Shown one piece after another: positions 1 through 10,773 of a stretch of DNA of 61,651 nt. The DNA lies in assembly GCF_019459305.1 (NCBI RefSeq), contig NZ_JAIBES010000090.1, positions 1 through 61,651 on the forward strand. The letters run 5' to 3'. Every line of letters begins with the position of its first letter. Position 1 is the stretch's first letter. The translations under genes and the position numbers were made by a program. Source of the stretch: Sphingopyxis sp. GTDB taxonomy: Bacteria; Pseudomonadota; Alphaproteobacteria; Sphingomonadales; Sphingomonadaceae. Under the pieces are notes generated by a model. That model saw only the letters and a list, made by a program, of their open reading frames with translations. It did not search any database and had not been told where the DNA came from.

Positions 1-793
1 GGGGGGGTTGGTTGGCGGCCCCGCGCGGGATGCCGCCTACCCACTCGTCCCCCTGGGCGTGGGCGGTGCCCCCGCCGACGGCCCCCGCCAGCACCAGCAC
101 CGCATTGTTCGGGCCGTAATTATCGGTGAACCACTTCTTCACATCGTCGAGGCTCGCCGAATTGAGGTCGGCCATCGAACCGATGGTGCTGTGGTGATAG
201 GGATGCCCCTTGGGGAACAGGTTCTCGAAAATCTCGTAGCGCAGCAGGCCATAGGGGTTGTTGTCGCCCTGGCGCTTTTCGTTCTGGACGACGCCGCGCT
301 GGTTATCGAGCTTTTCCTGCGTCACCGCGCCGAGCAGATGCCCCATGCGGTCGCTTTCGAGGAAAAGCGCGCGGTCGAGCGCGCCGGTCGGCACCGTCTC
401 GAAATAATTGGTGCGGTCGACGTTGGTCGTGCCGTTGCTGTCGGTTGCGCCGACCTGTTGCAGCGGTTCAAAGAAATCGCCGGGGGCGTTCTCCGACCCG
501 TTGAACATCAGATGTTCGAACAGGTGGGCAAAGCCCGTCTTGCCCTTGGGTTCATGCTTCGACCCGACGCGGTACCATACCGACACCGCGACGACGGGCG
601 CCTTGCGATCCTCGTGCACGATCACGCGCAGGCCGTTGTTGAGGGTGAAGGCCTCGTAGGGAATGTCGACCGCCTTCACCAGATCGGCGATCGGCGCCGG
701 ATCGGCGGCCTTGGCCTTGGCGAGCGCGGGGCCGGCGGCGACGAGCGAGGTGGTCACCGCCAGAGCAAGGGCGAAACGATGGAAACGTGGCAT
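1..793 (-). CDS. M16 family zinc peptidase (insulinase/pitrilysin type), C-terminal part off the left edge
   Basis: This is the N-terminal part of a secreted M16 metallopeptidase; the rest lies beyond the window. The protein opens with a signal peptide (MPRFHRFALALAVTT, then a VAAGPALA cleavage region) and reaches the zinc-binding HxxEH motif, seen as HLFEH about 90 residues in, inside the family block GFAHLFEHLMFNGSEN. Further family text follows (ESDRMGHLL, NEKRQGDNNPYG, YHHSTIGSM). The start chosen is the ATG ending at 793, directly before the signal peptide. M16 enzymes of this kind act in the periplasm on peptides and small proteins. The last ~25 codons next to the edge depart from the family pattern (see findings), possibly because of poor sequence at a contig end. 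Confidence 0.9.
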   Translation of the reverse strand, partial: MPRFHRFALALAVTTSLVAAGPALAKAKAADPAPIADLVKAVDIPYEAFTLNNGLRVIVHEDRKAPVVAVSVWYRVGSKHEPKGKTGFAHLFEHLMFNGSENAPGDFFEPLQQVGATDSNGTTNVDRTNYFETVPTGALDRALFLESDRMGHLLGAVTQEKLDNQRGVVQNEKRQGDNNPYGLLRYEIFENLFPKGHPYHHSTIGSMADLNSASLDDVKKWFTDNYGPNNAVLVLAGAVGGGTAHAQGDEWVGGIPRGAANQPP

Positions 794-894
794 GGGCATC
801 CTCTGGGATAATTGCGGCAGACGCGGGATGGCCTGCTTACGACCGGGTACCGGACGGCACTGTATCAACGGTCTAGGACAGGCTTTCGCAGCTT

Positions 895-3051
895 TCAAGG
901 CCGATAGAAGCGCGCCCCGCTGGCTTTCAGCGCCGCTGGATCGAACAGCACGGGTTTCAGCTGATGGCGCACGAACAGCGGCGCCTGATCGTTATAATGC
1001 GGGCTTTCGGGCCGCGTCGTCGCCGAACCAAAGGGCTGGATCGATTTCGAGCGGACCCGCCCCTGTTTGTCCCAGGTCATGAACATGATGAAACTGTCGC
1101 CGTGGCGCACCTTCAACCGTCCGTCGGGTTCGGCATCCCACAGGGTCGACGCGCGCACTGTATCATTGCCGCCATCAAGCGGTAGGTCGATTCGGTAGGC
1201 GCCTTCCCCATGGCGCAGCCGCAGGACGGTACCAAGTTTGGGGTCGAGCCCGCCAAAATGTGTCTGCAAATGCGTCACGGTCTCGGCCAGCACTGTGCGG
1301 GGATCGGGACCGGCCCGGCGCTGGTAATGGCGGCCGTTCGCGGGGCGCAGCACCATCAGCGCCAGCGCATCGCCCTTCCCCTTGCCGTCGAGGTTCCAGT
1401 CCCAGCGGCGCAGCAGGTTCTGCGCGTCGACCAGGGCCGGGTCGTTCTTGACGTTCAGCGCCAGCAAGCGATCCATCCACGCCTTGGCGTAACCGGTCTT
1501 TGCATAGGCCGTGTCATATTTGATCGCCTTTAGTCGCGCCTCGTCGATCTGGCCCGATGCTTCGAACAGGTCGATCAGCCGCGTCGCGCGATTGGTCATG
1601 TCATCCTCGACCCCGAGCAGCGGCGAGAAGGCCGCCGCGTCGAGTTCGTCGCCCGGTCCCGCTGCGACCCACGGCGTGTTGTTGGCGTTCATCACATAGC
1701 CCGAGCGCGGATTGACCAGCGCCGGGCCGCGGTCGAACGGCAGCGTTTTTGTCCATAGCGCCGCCGATGTGTCACCCGGCAGTAAGCCGCGCCAGTTGAA
1801 CCCGTCGGGTCGATCGGGGAACATCGCGTTATAGAACAGGGCGATATTGCCCTTGGCATCGGCGTAGATGAAATTGGTCGCGGGCACGCCCTGACCCGCC
1901 ATCGCAGCGCGCCATTCGGTGAAATTCTTTGCCTTGTTCAGCCGGTAATATTGGGTGACCATCGCCGACTGGTCGATGCCTGCGTAACGGATCGCAAAGG
2001 CACCCTTCTCATTCTTGACCACCGGGCCATGGACCGAGCGATAGATGGTGCGCGGGATCGGCAGCACGAACGGACCGAACTTTACCTTCAGCCAGACGCT
2101 CTTTTCTTCCAGCGGCCGCCACGCGCCGTCGTAGCGATATTGGTCTCTGTTCTCATTCAGCACGAGCTTGTACACATCGATCAGGTCGGGTCGATTGACC
2201 GTATTGGTCCAGCCGAGATATTTGTTATGCCCCAGGAAAGGATAGGGCGAGCCGGGAAAGTTCGCGCCCGCGAAATCCCAGCCTTCCTCGCTATGGACCA
2301 CCAGCTCGTACCAGGCGACGCCGCCGGTCCACGGCTGGTGCGAGTTCGACACCAGCCGGGTCTCGCCATCGGTCGAGCGCGCTGGCGCCACTGCCATCGC
2401 GTTCGATCCGTTCGACGCCGGGTCGCTGCCCACCGGCGTGTCAGCTCGCGGCACGATCTTGCCCGTCGCGTCGAGCGCCGGACCGCCCTCGCGATTCAGC
2501 GGCTTGCCCTCGACCAGCGATCCGAGCACCGAGTCGAGCCCGAAGAAAAAGGGCGAGCGCAGCACAAAGCCCGCGACGACATCTTCGCCGGTCACCGGGA
2601 ACAGCCCCGACAGTCGCACTTCACCGGGATGCTTGTCGGCGTAACGGTTGAGTCCCGCCGCATAAGCGGTGAACAGCGCTTTCACATCGGCGGGCAGGCG
2701 CGGCCAGTCGCGCGCGGTCGTCGCGCGGACATCGAGCAGCGCCGCGGCATAATCGACCTTCGCACCATCCTCACCCAGCATCGCCCCGGCGCGCCCGCGC
2801 GTCATCGCGAGCACTTCCTGCAAGGTCGCAAAATCATCCTCGGCGTGGGCGTAGGCGACGCCATAGGCGACGTCGGCGTCGGTTTTGCCAAAGACATGCG
2901 GCACCCCGAACTTGTCGCGCGCGATGCGGACATCCTGCGGCTTGAATGCTGGCGCAGCAGGCGCCTCGGCGATCAGCGGCTCCCAAAGCGCCAGCGACGC
3001 GGCGGTGACGATCAGCAACAGCAGAAATCCGAGCAAAATCCGTCGCAGCAT
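895..3051 (-). CDS. Penicillin acylase / N-acyl-homoserine-lactone acylase family Ntn-hydrolase
   Basis: A 718-residue Ntn-hydrolase made as a precursor and normally cut into alpha and beta chains. An N-terminal hydrophobic stretch (residues 5-22) acts as signal or anchor, so the enzyme is periplasmic. The alpha-chain pattern RDKFGVPHVFGKTDADVAYGV is clear. Ser216 in GSNAMAV fits the autocatalytic nucleophile at the start of the beta chain, and the later SNSHQPW and GHNKYLGWTNT blocks are typical of the family. The start ATG has a GAGGACC ribosome site. Family members cleave beta-lactam side chains or acyl-homoserine lactones; the substrate here cannot be read from sequence. It is divergent from the aminopeptidase gene with about 145 bases between them. 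Confidence 0.92.
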   Translation of the reverse strand: MLRRILLGFLLLLIVTAASLALWEPLIAEAPAAPAFKPQDVRIARDKFGVPHVFGKTDADVAYGVAYAHAEDDFATLQEVLAMTRGRAGAMLGEDGAKVDYAAALLDVRATTARDWPRLPADVKALFTAYAAGLNRYADKHPGEVRLSGLFPVTGEDVVAGFVLRSPFFFGLDSVLGSLVEGKPLNREGGPALDATGKIVPRADTPVGSDPASNGSNAMAVAPARSTDGETRLVSNSHQPWTGGVAWYELVVHSEEGWDFAGANFPGSPYPFLGHNKYLGWTNTVNRPDLIDVYKLVLNENRDQYRYDGAWRPLEEKSVWLKVKFGPFVLPIPRTIYRSVHGPVVKNEKGAFAIRYAGIDQSAMVTQYYRLNKAKNFTEWRAAMAGQGVPATNFIYADAKGNIALFYNAMFPDRPDGFNWRGLLPGDTSAALWTKTLPFDRGPALVNPRSGYVMNANNTPWVAAGPGDELDAAAFSPLLGVEDDMTNRATRLIDLFEASGQIDEARLKAIKYDTAYAKTGYAKAWMDRLLALNVKNDPALVDAQNLLRRWDWNLDGKGKGDALALMVLRPANGRHYQRRAGPDPRTVLAETVTHLQTHFGGLDPKLGTVLRLRHGEGAYRIDLPLDGGNDTVRASTLWDAEPDGRLKVRHGDSFIMFMTWDKQGRVRSKSIQPFGSATTRPESPHYNDQAPLFVRHQLKPVLFDPAALKASGARFYRP

Positions 3052-3195
3052 CTCTGGTCCTCTTCATGCGCCCGATCCGCGCCTGTCTGACCGCCATGTC
3101 GTCCGATGGCAAGCGACTGTCGTTCGTCGAGCAGAATTTGCGAACTGTCGTCGGCAGGCTATGCAACATGTCATAGTATTAATCGGGGAATTTCC

Positions 3196-4770
3196 ATGAA
3201 TCACAAAAGCCTGCTTCTTGCCGCGTGCCTTTCGTTCGCTTTCGTTCCGCCCGCCTTTGCGCAGACGGTGACGGGATCGGGCGTCGTTCCCGCGACCGCC
3301 GCCAACAGCGCCGAACGCGCGATCGGCTTTGCGGCCAACGCGCCAGCGAGCGGCGCGCTCGTCATCATCATGACCGACGCGACGTTGCCGCCGCTCGATG
3401 GCGTCGCGTTCAGCGCCCCCGAGCGTCAGGCCGTGGCCGCAGCCATTGCGGCAGCGACGTTTGATGGCAAGGCCGGATCGACGCTGTCGCTGCGCGGAAT
3501 CGGCGCGCATTCGCGCATCCTGCTCGTCGGCGCTGGCGCCACCCCGACATCGCTCGCCCTCGCCGAAGCAGGCGGCAAAGCGGCGCAGGAACTGAAAAGC
3601 GAAGCCCAGCCGGTCGTGATCGCGGGAGCGTTCGGCGACACGTCAGCAGCCGACGTCGCTTATGGCTTCGCGCTTGGTCAGTATCGCTTCGACCGGTACA
3701 AGACCGTTGACAAAAAGGCACCGCCGACCGGTGCGGTCACCCTGGTCGGCGCCGATCCGGCTGCGGCCGAAGCCGCCTTTACGTCGCGGTGGAAACCGCT
3801 GGCCGACGGCGTCCGCCTGTCGCGCGACCTTGCTAACGAGCCCGCCAACGTCATCTACCCCGAAAGCTTTGTCGCCCGGGTGCGCGAGGCCTTCGCCAGC
3901 ACCCCCGGGGTCAGCATCGAAGTGCTCGACGAAGCCGCGATGCGCAAGCTCGGGATGGGGACGCTGGTCGGTGTCGGCCAGGGCAGCCCGCGCGGATCAC
4001 GGCTTATGCTGGTCCGCTATCGCGGCGCAAACGCTCCTGCAGCGCCCATGGCGTTCGTCGGCAAAGGCATTACCTTCGATTCGGGCGGCATTTCGCTGAA
4101 ACCCGGCGCGGGCATGTGGGATATGAAAGGTGACATGTCGGGCGCCGCTTCGGTGATGGGCGCGGTGCTCTCGCTCGCCAAATCGCGCACATCGACGCAT
4201 GTCGTCGGCGTCGCGGCGCTCGCCGAGAATATGCCCGACGGCAATGCTCAGCGCCCCGGCGACGTCACCCGCACGATGTCGGGCAAGACGATCGAGATGC
4301 TCAACAGCGATGCCGAGGGACGCCTCGTTCTTGCCGACGCCAACGAATATGTCGCGCAAGCGTACAAACCGCGTGTGATCATCAATATCGCAACGCTGAC
4401 CGGTGCGATCGTCGGTGCGCTCGACGATCAATATGCCGGACTGTTCGCGCGTGATGAGACGCTGGCGGCTAACCTGCTCGCTGCCGGGAAGGTCAGCGGT
4501 GAGGAATTGTGGCGGATGCCGCTGCACAAAAACTACGCCGAAAAGATCAAGTCGGACATCGCCGACATCCGCAACATCGCGCCCGGCCAGGGGCCGGGCG
4601 CCAGCATCGGCGCGCATGTCATCGGCTATTTCGTCGATGAAGCGACCCCTTGGGCGCACCTGGACATAGCCGGGGTGAATCAGGCGGACAAGGCGACATC
4701 GCTGGTCCCGAAAGGCATGACGGGCTTTGGCGTGCGCTTGCTCGATCAACTGGCGCGCAGCGGGGAATAG
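3196..4770 (+). CDS. Leucyl aminopeptidase, M17 family, secreted form
   Basis: A 524-residue M17 cytosol-aminopeptidase-type enzyme that removes N-terminal residues using two metal ions. The C-terminal catalytic domain carries FVGKGITFDSGGISLKP (metal/lysine region, about residue 289) and NSDAEGRLVLAD (the NTDAEGRL signature, about residue 370). Most PepA proteins are cytosolic, but this one starts with a clear signal peptide (MNHKSLLLAACLSFAFVPPAFAQ), so it is probably periplasmic, as in many sphingomonads. The start at 3196 is chosen over an upstream in-frame one because it gives the signal peptide and follows GGGGAA. Confidence 0.95.
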   Translation: MNHKSLLLAACLSFAFVPPAFAQTVTGSGVVPATAANSAERAIGFAANAPASGALVIIMTDATLPPLDGVAFSAPERQAVAAAIAAATFDGKAGSTLSLRGIGAHSRILLVGAGATPTSLALAEAGGKAAQELKSEAQPVVIAGAFGDTSAADVAYGFALGQYRFDRYKTVDKKAPPTGAVTLVGADPAAAEAAFTSRWKPLADGVRLSRDLANEPANVIYPESFVARVREAFASTPGVSIEVLDEAAMRKLGMGTLVGVGQGSPRGSRLMLVRYRGANAPAAPMAFVGKGITFDSGGISLKPGAGMWDMKGDMSGAASVMGAVLSLAKSRTSTHVVGVAALAENMPDGNAQRPGDVTRTMSGKTIEMLNSDAEGRLVLADANEYVAQAYKPRVIINIATLTGAIVGALDDQYAGLFARDETLAANLLAAGKVSGEELWRMPLHKNYAEKIKSDIADIRNIAPGQGPGASIGAHVIGYFVDEATPWAHLDIAGVNQADKATSLVPKGMTGFGVRLLDQLARSGE

Positions 4771-4884
4771 CGAACTCCGATCCCGTTCGGGTCGAGCGAC
4801 ATCGAGACACCCTGAAGGCGCGCGCGTCCGATGGACATCTTGATGTCGGTCAATGCGAACGGGAACGCGAACGGGTAACAACCC

Positions 4885-4912
4885 CTTGTGTTGCCAAATA
4901 GCAACACTATCT
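4885..4912 (+). promoter_or_regulatory. Candidate heat-shock (RpoH-type) promoter of clpB with an internal inverted repeat
   Basis: CTTG at 4885-4888 is followed after 17 bases by ACTATCT at 4906-4912, which resembles the alphaproteobacterial sigma-32 pattern (CTTG, 17-18 bases, CYTATnT) with a mismatch in the -10. Between and overlapping the two boxes is a perfect inverted repeat, GTGTTGC (4888-4894), six bases, GCAACAC (4901-4907). An RBS (AAGGGG, 4925-4930) precedes the clpB ATG. A heat-shock promoter is expected for clpB; the assignment is inference. Confidence 0.5.
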
Positions 4913-4940
4913 TGTCAGACAAGAAAGGGGCTGATCCTCC

Positions 4941-7520
<2,580 letters not shown>

Positions 7521-7528
7521 CCATCCGT

Positions 7529-7554
7529 CCCGGCCGACTGAAAAGTCAGCCGGG
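7529..7554. terminator. Hairpin between convergent clpB and the small secreted gene
   Basis: CCCGGC-C-GACT / AGTC-A-GCCGGG forms a 10-pair stem with one C/A mismatch and a GAAA tetraloop, 9 bases after the clpB stop and 21 before the end of the convergent gene. There is no clear T run on either side, so whether it terminates by itself is uncertain. Confidence 0.55.
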
Positions 7555-7574
7555 GCGCGGTTCAGCAAGTCGGG

Positions 7575-7889
7575 TCAGTTGCTCGAATTGACGGGGGCCC
7601 GCGTCATCGCTTCGGCGGTGTCGCGCGCATTCTGGTTGCCCTGCGCCCAGGCCTGCTTCCACTGCTCGTTGGTGCGGCACACGCGCGCCTTTTTCACCCA
7701 TGAGCCGCTTTCCTCGATCTTGCGGCACTTTATGTAGTAGGGGTGGGTCATCGCCAGCCCCTCGTTATACGTCTTGATCTCGCTGTTCGTCATCGACGAC
7801 GGCGCCTTGTCGGGCGGCGTGCGATCGTCGGCCGGGACGGCGGCCGCCGGAGTGGCGGCGAGCGCGAGTAGGGTAAGGATATGCAGCAT
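7575..7889 (-). CDS. Small secreted protein, tandem paralogue 1 of 3 (two conserved cysteines)
   Basis: A 104-residue protein with a signal peptide (MLHILTLLALAATPAAA). It shares with its two upstream neighbours a core of about 70 residues: PSSMTNSEI, YNEGLAMTHPYYIKCRK, SWVKKARVCRTNEQWK, GNQNARD. The two cysteines (in IKCRK and RVCRT) are kept in all three copies and could form one disulfide in the periplasm. I do not recognise a named family or function. It is the last of three co-directional genes 16 bases apart, convergent with clpB. Confidence 0.8.
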   Translation of the reverse strand: MLHILTLLALAATPAAAVPADDRTPPDKAPSSMTNSEIKTYNEGLAMTHPYYIKCRKIEESGSWVKKARVCRTNEQWKQAWAQGNQNARDTAEAMTRAPVNSSN

Positions 7890-7905
7890 CGGGAAAGGTC
7901 TTTCG

Positions 7906-8256
7906 TTATTGCGGCTGGTTTGCCGGCATCAGTTGTTCCTGGGGTTCCTGCGAATTGCTCCAGCCGCGCGCCAGCGTCTCCATCGAATCGCGCGCGTCCT
8001 GGTTGCCCTTGTCGGCAATCCGCTTCCACTGGAGGTTGGTGTTGCACACGCGCAACTTCCTGACGAGCGAGCCGATCTGCTCGATCCGGCGGCACCGGAT
8101 ATAGCCGGGGTCGGACATTGCAAGGCCGCTGTTATGCGCGTCGATTTCGTCGCCCGTCATCTCCGACGGCGTGCGCGCGAGCGGCATATCGTCGCGCGCC
8201 AGCACGGGAGTCACGACCAGCCCCGCCAACACCAAAAGCATCACCGTCTTGCGCAT
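7906..8256 (-). CDS. Small secreted protein, tandem paralogue 2 of 3
   Basis: A 116-residue protein with signal peptide MRKTVMLLVLAGLVVTPVLA. It is the most divergent of the three paralogues (MTGDEIDAHNSGLAM, YIRCRRIEQIGSLVRKLRVCNTN, GNQDARDSMETLARG) and has its own glutamine-rich C-terminal tail (NSQEPQEQLMPANQPQ). The pair of cysteines is kept. Function unknown; the shared core and 16-base spacings imply tandem duplication with joint expression. Confidence 0.8.
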   Translation of the reverse strand: MRKTVMLLVLAGLVVTPVLARDDMPLARTPSEMTGDEIDAHNSGLAMSDPGYIRCRRIEQIGSLVRKLRVCNTNLQWKRIADKGNQDARDSMETLARGWSNSQEPQEQLMPANQPQ

Positions 8257-8272
8257 CGCTTCCCTCCCCGGC

Positions 8273-8599
8273 TCAGTTCGAATTGCCCGCCTTGCTCGTC
8301 ATCGCCTCGGCAGTATCGCGGGCGCTCTGGTTGCCCTTTTCGGTCACCACCTTCCACTGCTGGTTGGTGTGGCAGACGCGGTTCTTCTTCACCAGCGACC
8401 CGATCTCGAGCGTCTTGCGGCATTTGATATAATAGGGATGGGTCTGCGCCAGCCCCTCGTTATACGCCTTGATCTCTGTCGGCGTCATCGCCGACGGCGG
8501 CTGGGTCGGCGGCGCGCGATCGATGGCCGCGCCCTCGTCGGCGGCCGCGGGGGCGGCGATCAGGGCGGCGGCGATCAACGCCGGGAATAATCTGGCCAT
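8273..8599 (-). CDS. Small secreted protein, tandem paralogue 3 of 3
   Basis: A 108-residue protein and the first gene of the triplet as transcribed. The start at 8599 (MARLFPALIAAALIAAPAAADEG) is preferred to one six codons upstream because GGAGGAA lies just before it and it gives a clean signal peptide. Its core (MTPTEIKAYNEGLAQTHPYYIKCRK, GSLVKKNRVCHTNQQWK, GNQSARDTAEAMT) is closest to paralogue 1, suggesting the first and third copies come from the more recent duplication. No function recognised. Confidence 0.8.
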   Translation of the reverse strand: MARLFPALIAAALIAAPAAADEGAAIDRAPPTQPPSAMTPTEIKAYNEGLAQTHPYYIKCRKTLEIGSLVKKNRVCHTNQQWKVVTEKGNQSARDTAEAMTSKAGNSN

Positions 8600-8644
8600 G
8601 GGGTTCCTCCATGCCACCCGGCACGGGGCGGCGACATGGCTGCA

Positions 8645-9633
8645 TCATATGTCCTTCCGACCGCCTTCGCCAAGCGGAAAATCGGCCAATGGCCGATGGT
8701 TGCCGACCGGCGCGCGCGTGTTGGTGACCCCCGTGTGCGGCGGGATGCGCGTGCGCGGTTTCAGCATCGAGAAAAAGGCGCTCGGCGCCCGCCCCGGAAT
8801 CCGCGCGCCGGGAACCGCCGCGAGTGCTGCGGCGGTTGCCGGGCAGCGGTCGAGCACCGGCTGGTTCGGCTCGCCATATTCCCAAGGGAAGCAGGCGCCC
8901 CAGTCGAGCTGGCCGTCGAGCGGCGCCCAGATCGTATCGGGGGTGCCCGCTTCCATGCGCACATAGGGGCGCAGCGCCTCGCCCGGATCGTCCACAAGCG
9001 CGAGCAGTTCGGCGCGGATCGCGTTGGTCTGCGCTTCGATCGCCGTCATCCACGGGAAGTGTTGCCGGTCGAAAAATTCGTCGCCAGGCAGGAAGGGGTA
9101 ACAGACCCCGGCGCATTCGTTGCAATAGACTTGCCGGCACCCGAGCGCGCTCGCGACGAAGGCGTCGCCGCGGCGGACCTCGGTTTCGGGCAATGTGCTG
9201 CGCAGCGGCGAAAGAGCGTCGGTGACCGCGGCGAACATCGTTTCGGCGGCCCCGCCAACGAAGGCCTGACCGTGCGCGAGCAACGGCGCAAGCGGCGTCG
9301 GCAACGGATCGAGTTGCTGCCCGAGCGCCACCGCAGCGCTCCACGCGGCGAGCGCGGCGCCCTTTTCCTCCAGTGCTTCGTGGCGTTCGGCCTTGCGAAT
9401 CCACGCGATGACGTCGCGGCGATCAGTCGCGAGCGCGGCGTCGCACGGCGCGCGCCATGCCGAGGCAAGGTTTCGCTGCAACACGCCCGACGCCGGATCG
9501 GCAGCGACAGCTGCGGCGAAATGCATGGTCGCGGCCGCCGGGTCGCCCGCCTCCAGCGCCGCCACCCGCGCCGGTTCTCTTCGAACACCGGCGCGGGTGG
9601 CGATGTGCTGGCCAAATGCCCGATGCTTGCCAT
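8645..9633 (-). pseudogene. Aspartyl/asparaginyl beta-hydroxylase-like gene, damaged at both ends
   Basis: The long middle of the frame looks like a TPR-type N-terminus (EAGDPAAATMHFAAAVAADPAS) joined to an Asp/Asn beta-hydroxylase (Fe/2-oxoglutarate) domain: FFDRQHFPWMTAIEAQT, CPATAAALAAVPGARIPGRAPSAFFSML, then TRIPPHTGVTNTR with the first iron-ligand histidine. Family members continue after NTR with a conserved hydrophobic strand, an arginine and a second histidine; here only about 20 unrelated residues follow before the stop, so half the active site is missing. At the 5' end no good start lies in frame. ATG 9633 (MASIGHLAST) would join it only if a base were added or two removed near 9595. 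It is divergent from the sulfotransferase-like gene. A shortened but working protein cannot be excluded. Confidence 0.6.
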
Positions 9634-9654
9634 TGCCCAGTGCAATGGGCAAGG
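9622..9654. repeat. Near-perfect inverted repeat in the divergent promoter region
   Basis: TTGCCATTGC and GCAATGGGCAA face each other across CCAGT; the arms differ by one extra G. The element sits between the damaged hydroxylase gene and the sulfotransferase-like gene, so it could be an operator for one or both. Seen directly; the role is a guess. Confidence 0.4.
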
Positions 9655-9691
9655 TCGATCGGTGAGCGCAACCCCTTCCGTTTCCCGCATC

Positions 9692-10693
9692 ATGAGTGAC
9701 GCCGAATGGCTCGCGCACCGCTACGATCCGGGGCACGACGCCTTCCATTTTCGTCGCGTCTCCCGCGACCGCCGCGCCGCCGTCCCCTTCCTCACCGACC
9801 TCCATCTCGGCGAGGAAAATGCACCGGCCATCCTCCGCCGTTCCGACTGCCGGGCGGCCGCGAGCGACGCCCGCGCGCCGCTGCATTTCCTCTTCCACTC
9901 TGCCTATTGCGCCTCAACGATGCTCGCGCAATTGCTCGACCAGCCCGGGGTCGCGACCAGCCTCTCCGAACCCGTGCTGCTCAACGATATGGTCGGCTGG
10001 CGGCGGCGCGGCGCGGCGCTCGGCGATCATGCGCGCGCAATGGACGACGCGCTCGCGCTGCTCGGTCGCAGCTTCGCACCCGCCGAGGCCGTCGTGATCA
10101 AGCCGTCGAACGTCTTTAACCCTCTGGCGCGCGGCGCGATGACACTGCGCCCCGATTCGCGCGCGATCCTGCTCTATGCACCGTTGCGCACCTTCCTGCT
10201 GTCGGTGGCGCGCAAGGGCTTGTGGTGTCGCTTGTGGTGCCGCGAACTGCTCGAGGGTTATCTCGCCGACGGTTTCGTCCAATTGGGCTTCGAACCGCGC
10301 GACTATTTCCGCCAGTCGGATCTGCAGGTCGCGGCCATCGGCTGGCTGGCGCAGCAACAGGCCTTCGCGGCGTTGCTCGCTTGGGCACCCGATCGCATCG
10401 CGACGATCGACAGCGAAACGCTGACCCGCGACCTCGTCGCGGTAGCCGCGGCGGCAATGGAACATCTCCGGCTCACTGCCGACCCCAAAAAACTCGCTGC
10501 GCACCCCGCGATCGGTCGCAACAGCAAGTCAGGTTCGGACTTTGCGCCCGGCGAGCGCCAGCGCGACATGGCCGCCGCCGAGGCCTCCTATGGCGAAGAG
10601 ATCGAGCAGGTCGTCGGTTGGGCCGAAGTCGTCGGCGAGCAGGCGGGCATCCCGCTTACCCTGTCGCAGCCACTGCTGCCGCCAAAGCGCTGA
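9692..10693 (+). CDS. Sulfotransferase-like P-loop protein
   Basis: A 333-residue cytoplasmic-looking protein without signal peptide. HFLFHSAYCASTMLAQLL near residue 69 resembles the 5'-phosphosulfate (PAPS) loop of sulfotransferases, with a following region on SLSEPVLLNDM and VVIKPSNVF. Many sphingomonads carry such proteins next to TonB-dependent receptors and 2-oxoglutarate hydroxylase genes, as here. Start 9692 (MSDAEWLAHRYDPGHD) is chosen because the long open frame upstream runs antisense to the hydroxylase gene; a GTG ten codons earlier is an alternative. The substrate is unknown and real sulfotransferase activity is unproven. Confidence 0.65.
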   Translation: MSDAEWLAHRYDPGHDAFHFRRVSRDRRAAVPFLTDLHLGEENAPAILRRSDCRAAASDARAPLHFLFHSAYCASTMLAQLLDQPGVATSLSEPVLLNDMVGWRRRGAALGDHARAMDDALALLGRSFAPAEAVVIKPSNVFNPLARGAMTLRPDSRAILLYAPLRTFLLSVARKGLWCRLWCRELLEGYLADGFVQLGFEPRDYFRQSDLQVAAIGWLAQQQAFAALLAWAPDRIATIDSETLTRDLVAVAAAAMEHLRLTADPKKLAAHPAIGRNSKSGSDFAPGERQRDMAAAEASYGEEIEQVVGWAEVVGEQAGIPLTLSQPLLPPKR

Positions 10694-10719
10694 GCCCGGC
10701 GAAGGGCAAAATGACATAG

Positions 10720-10748
10720 AAAAAGGGGCAGACATTGCTGTCCGCCCC
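10720..10748 (-). terminator. Rho-independent terminator of the TonB receptor gene
   Basis: On the minus strand a 9-pair stem (GGGGCGGAC / GTCTGCCCC, one mismatch, six-base loop) is followed by TTTTT. It lies 26 bases past the receptor stop and between two convergent genes. Confidence 0.8.
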
Positions 10749-10773
10749 CAATTCTTGCCGAAGCGCGAAGCGA

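Noticed and set aside
8636..9691. An in-frame upstream extension of the sulfotransferase-like protein of about 350 codons.
   Set aside because: It is arginine-rich, runs antisense to the hydroxylase gene and shares no domain with the family; the ATG at 9692 gives the expected size.
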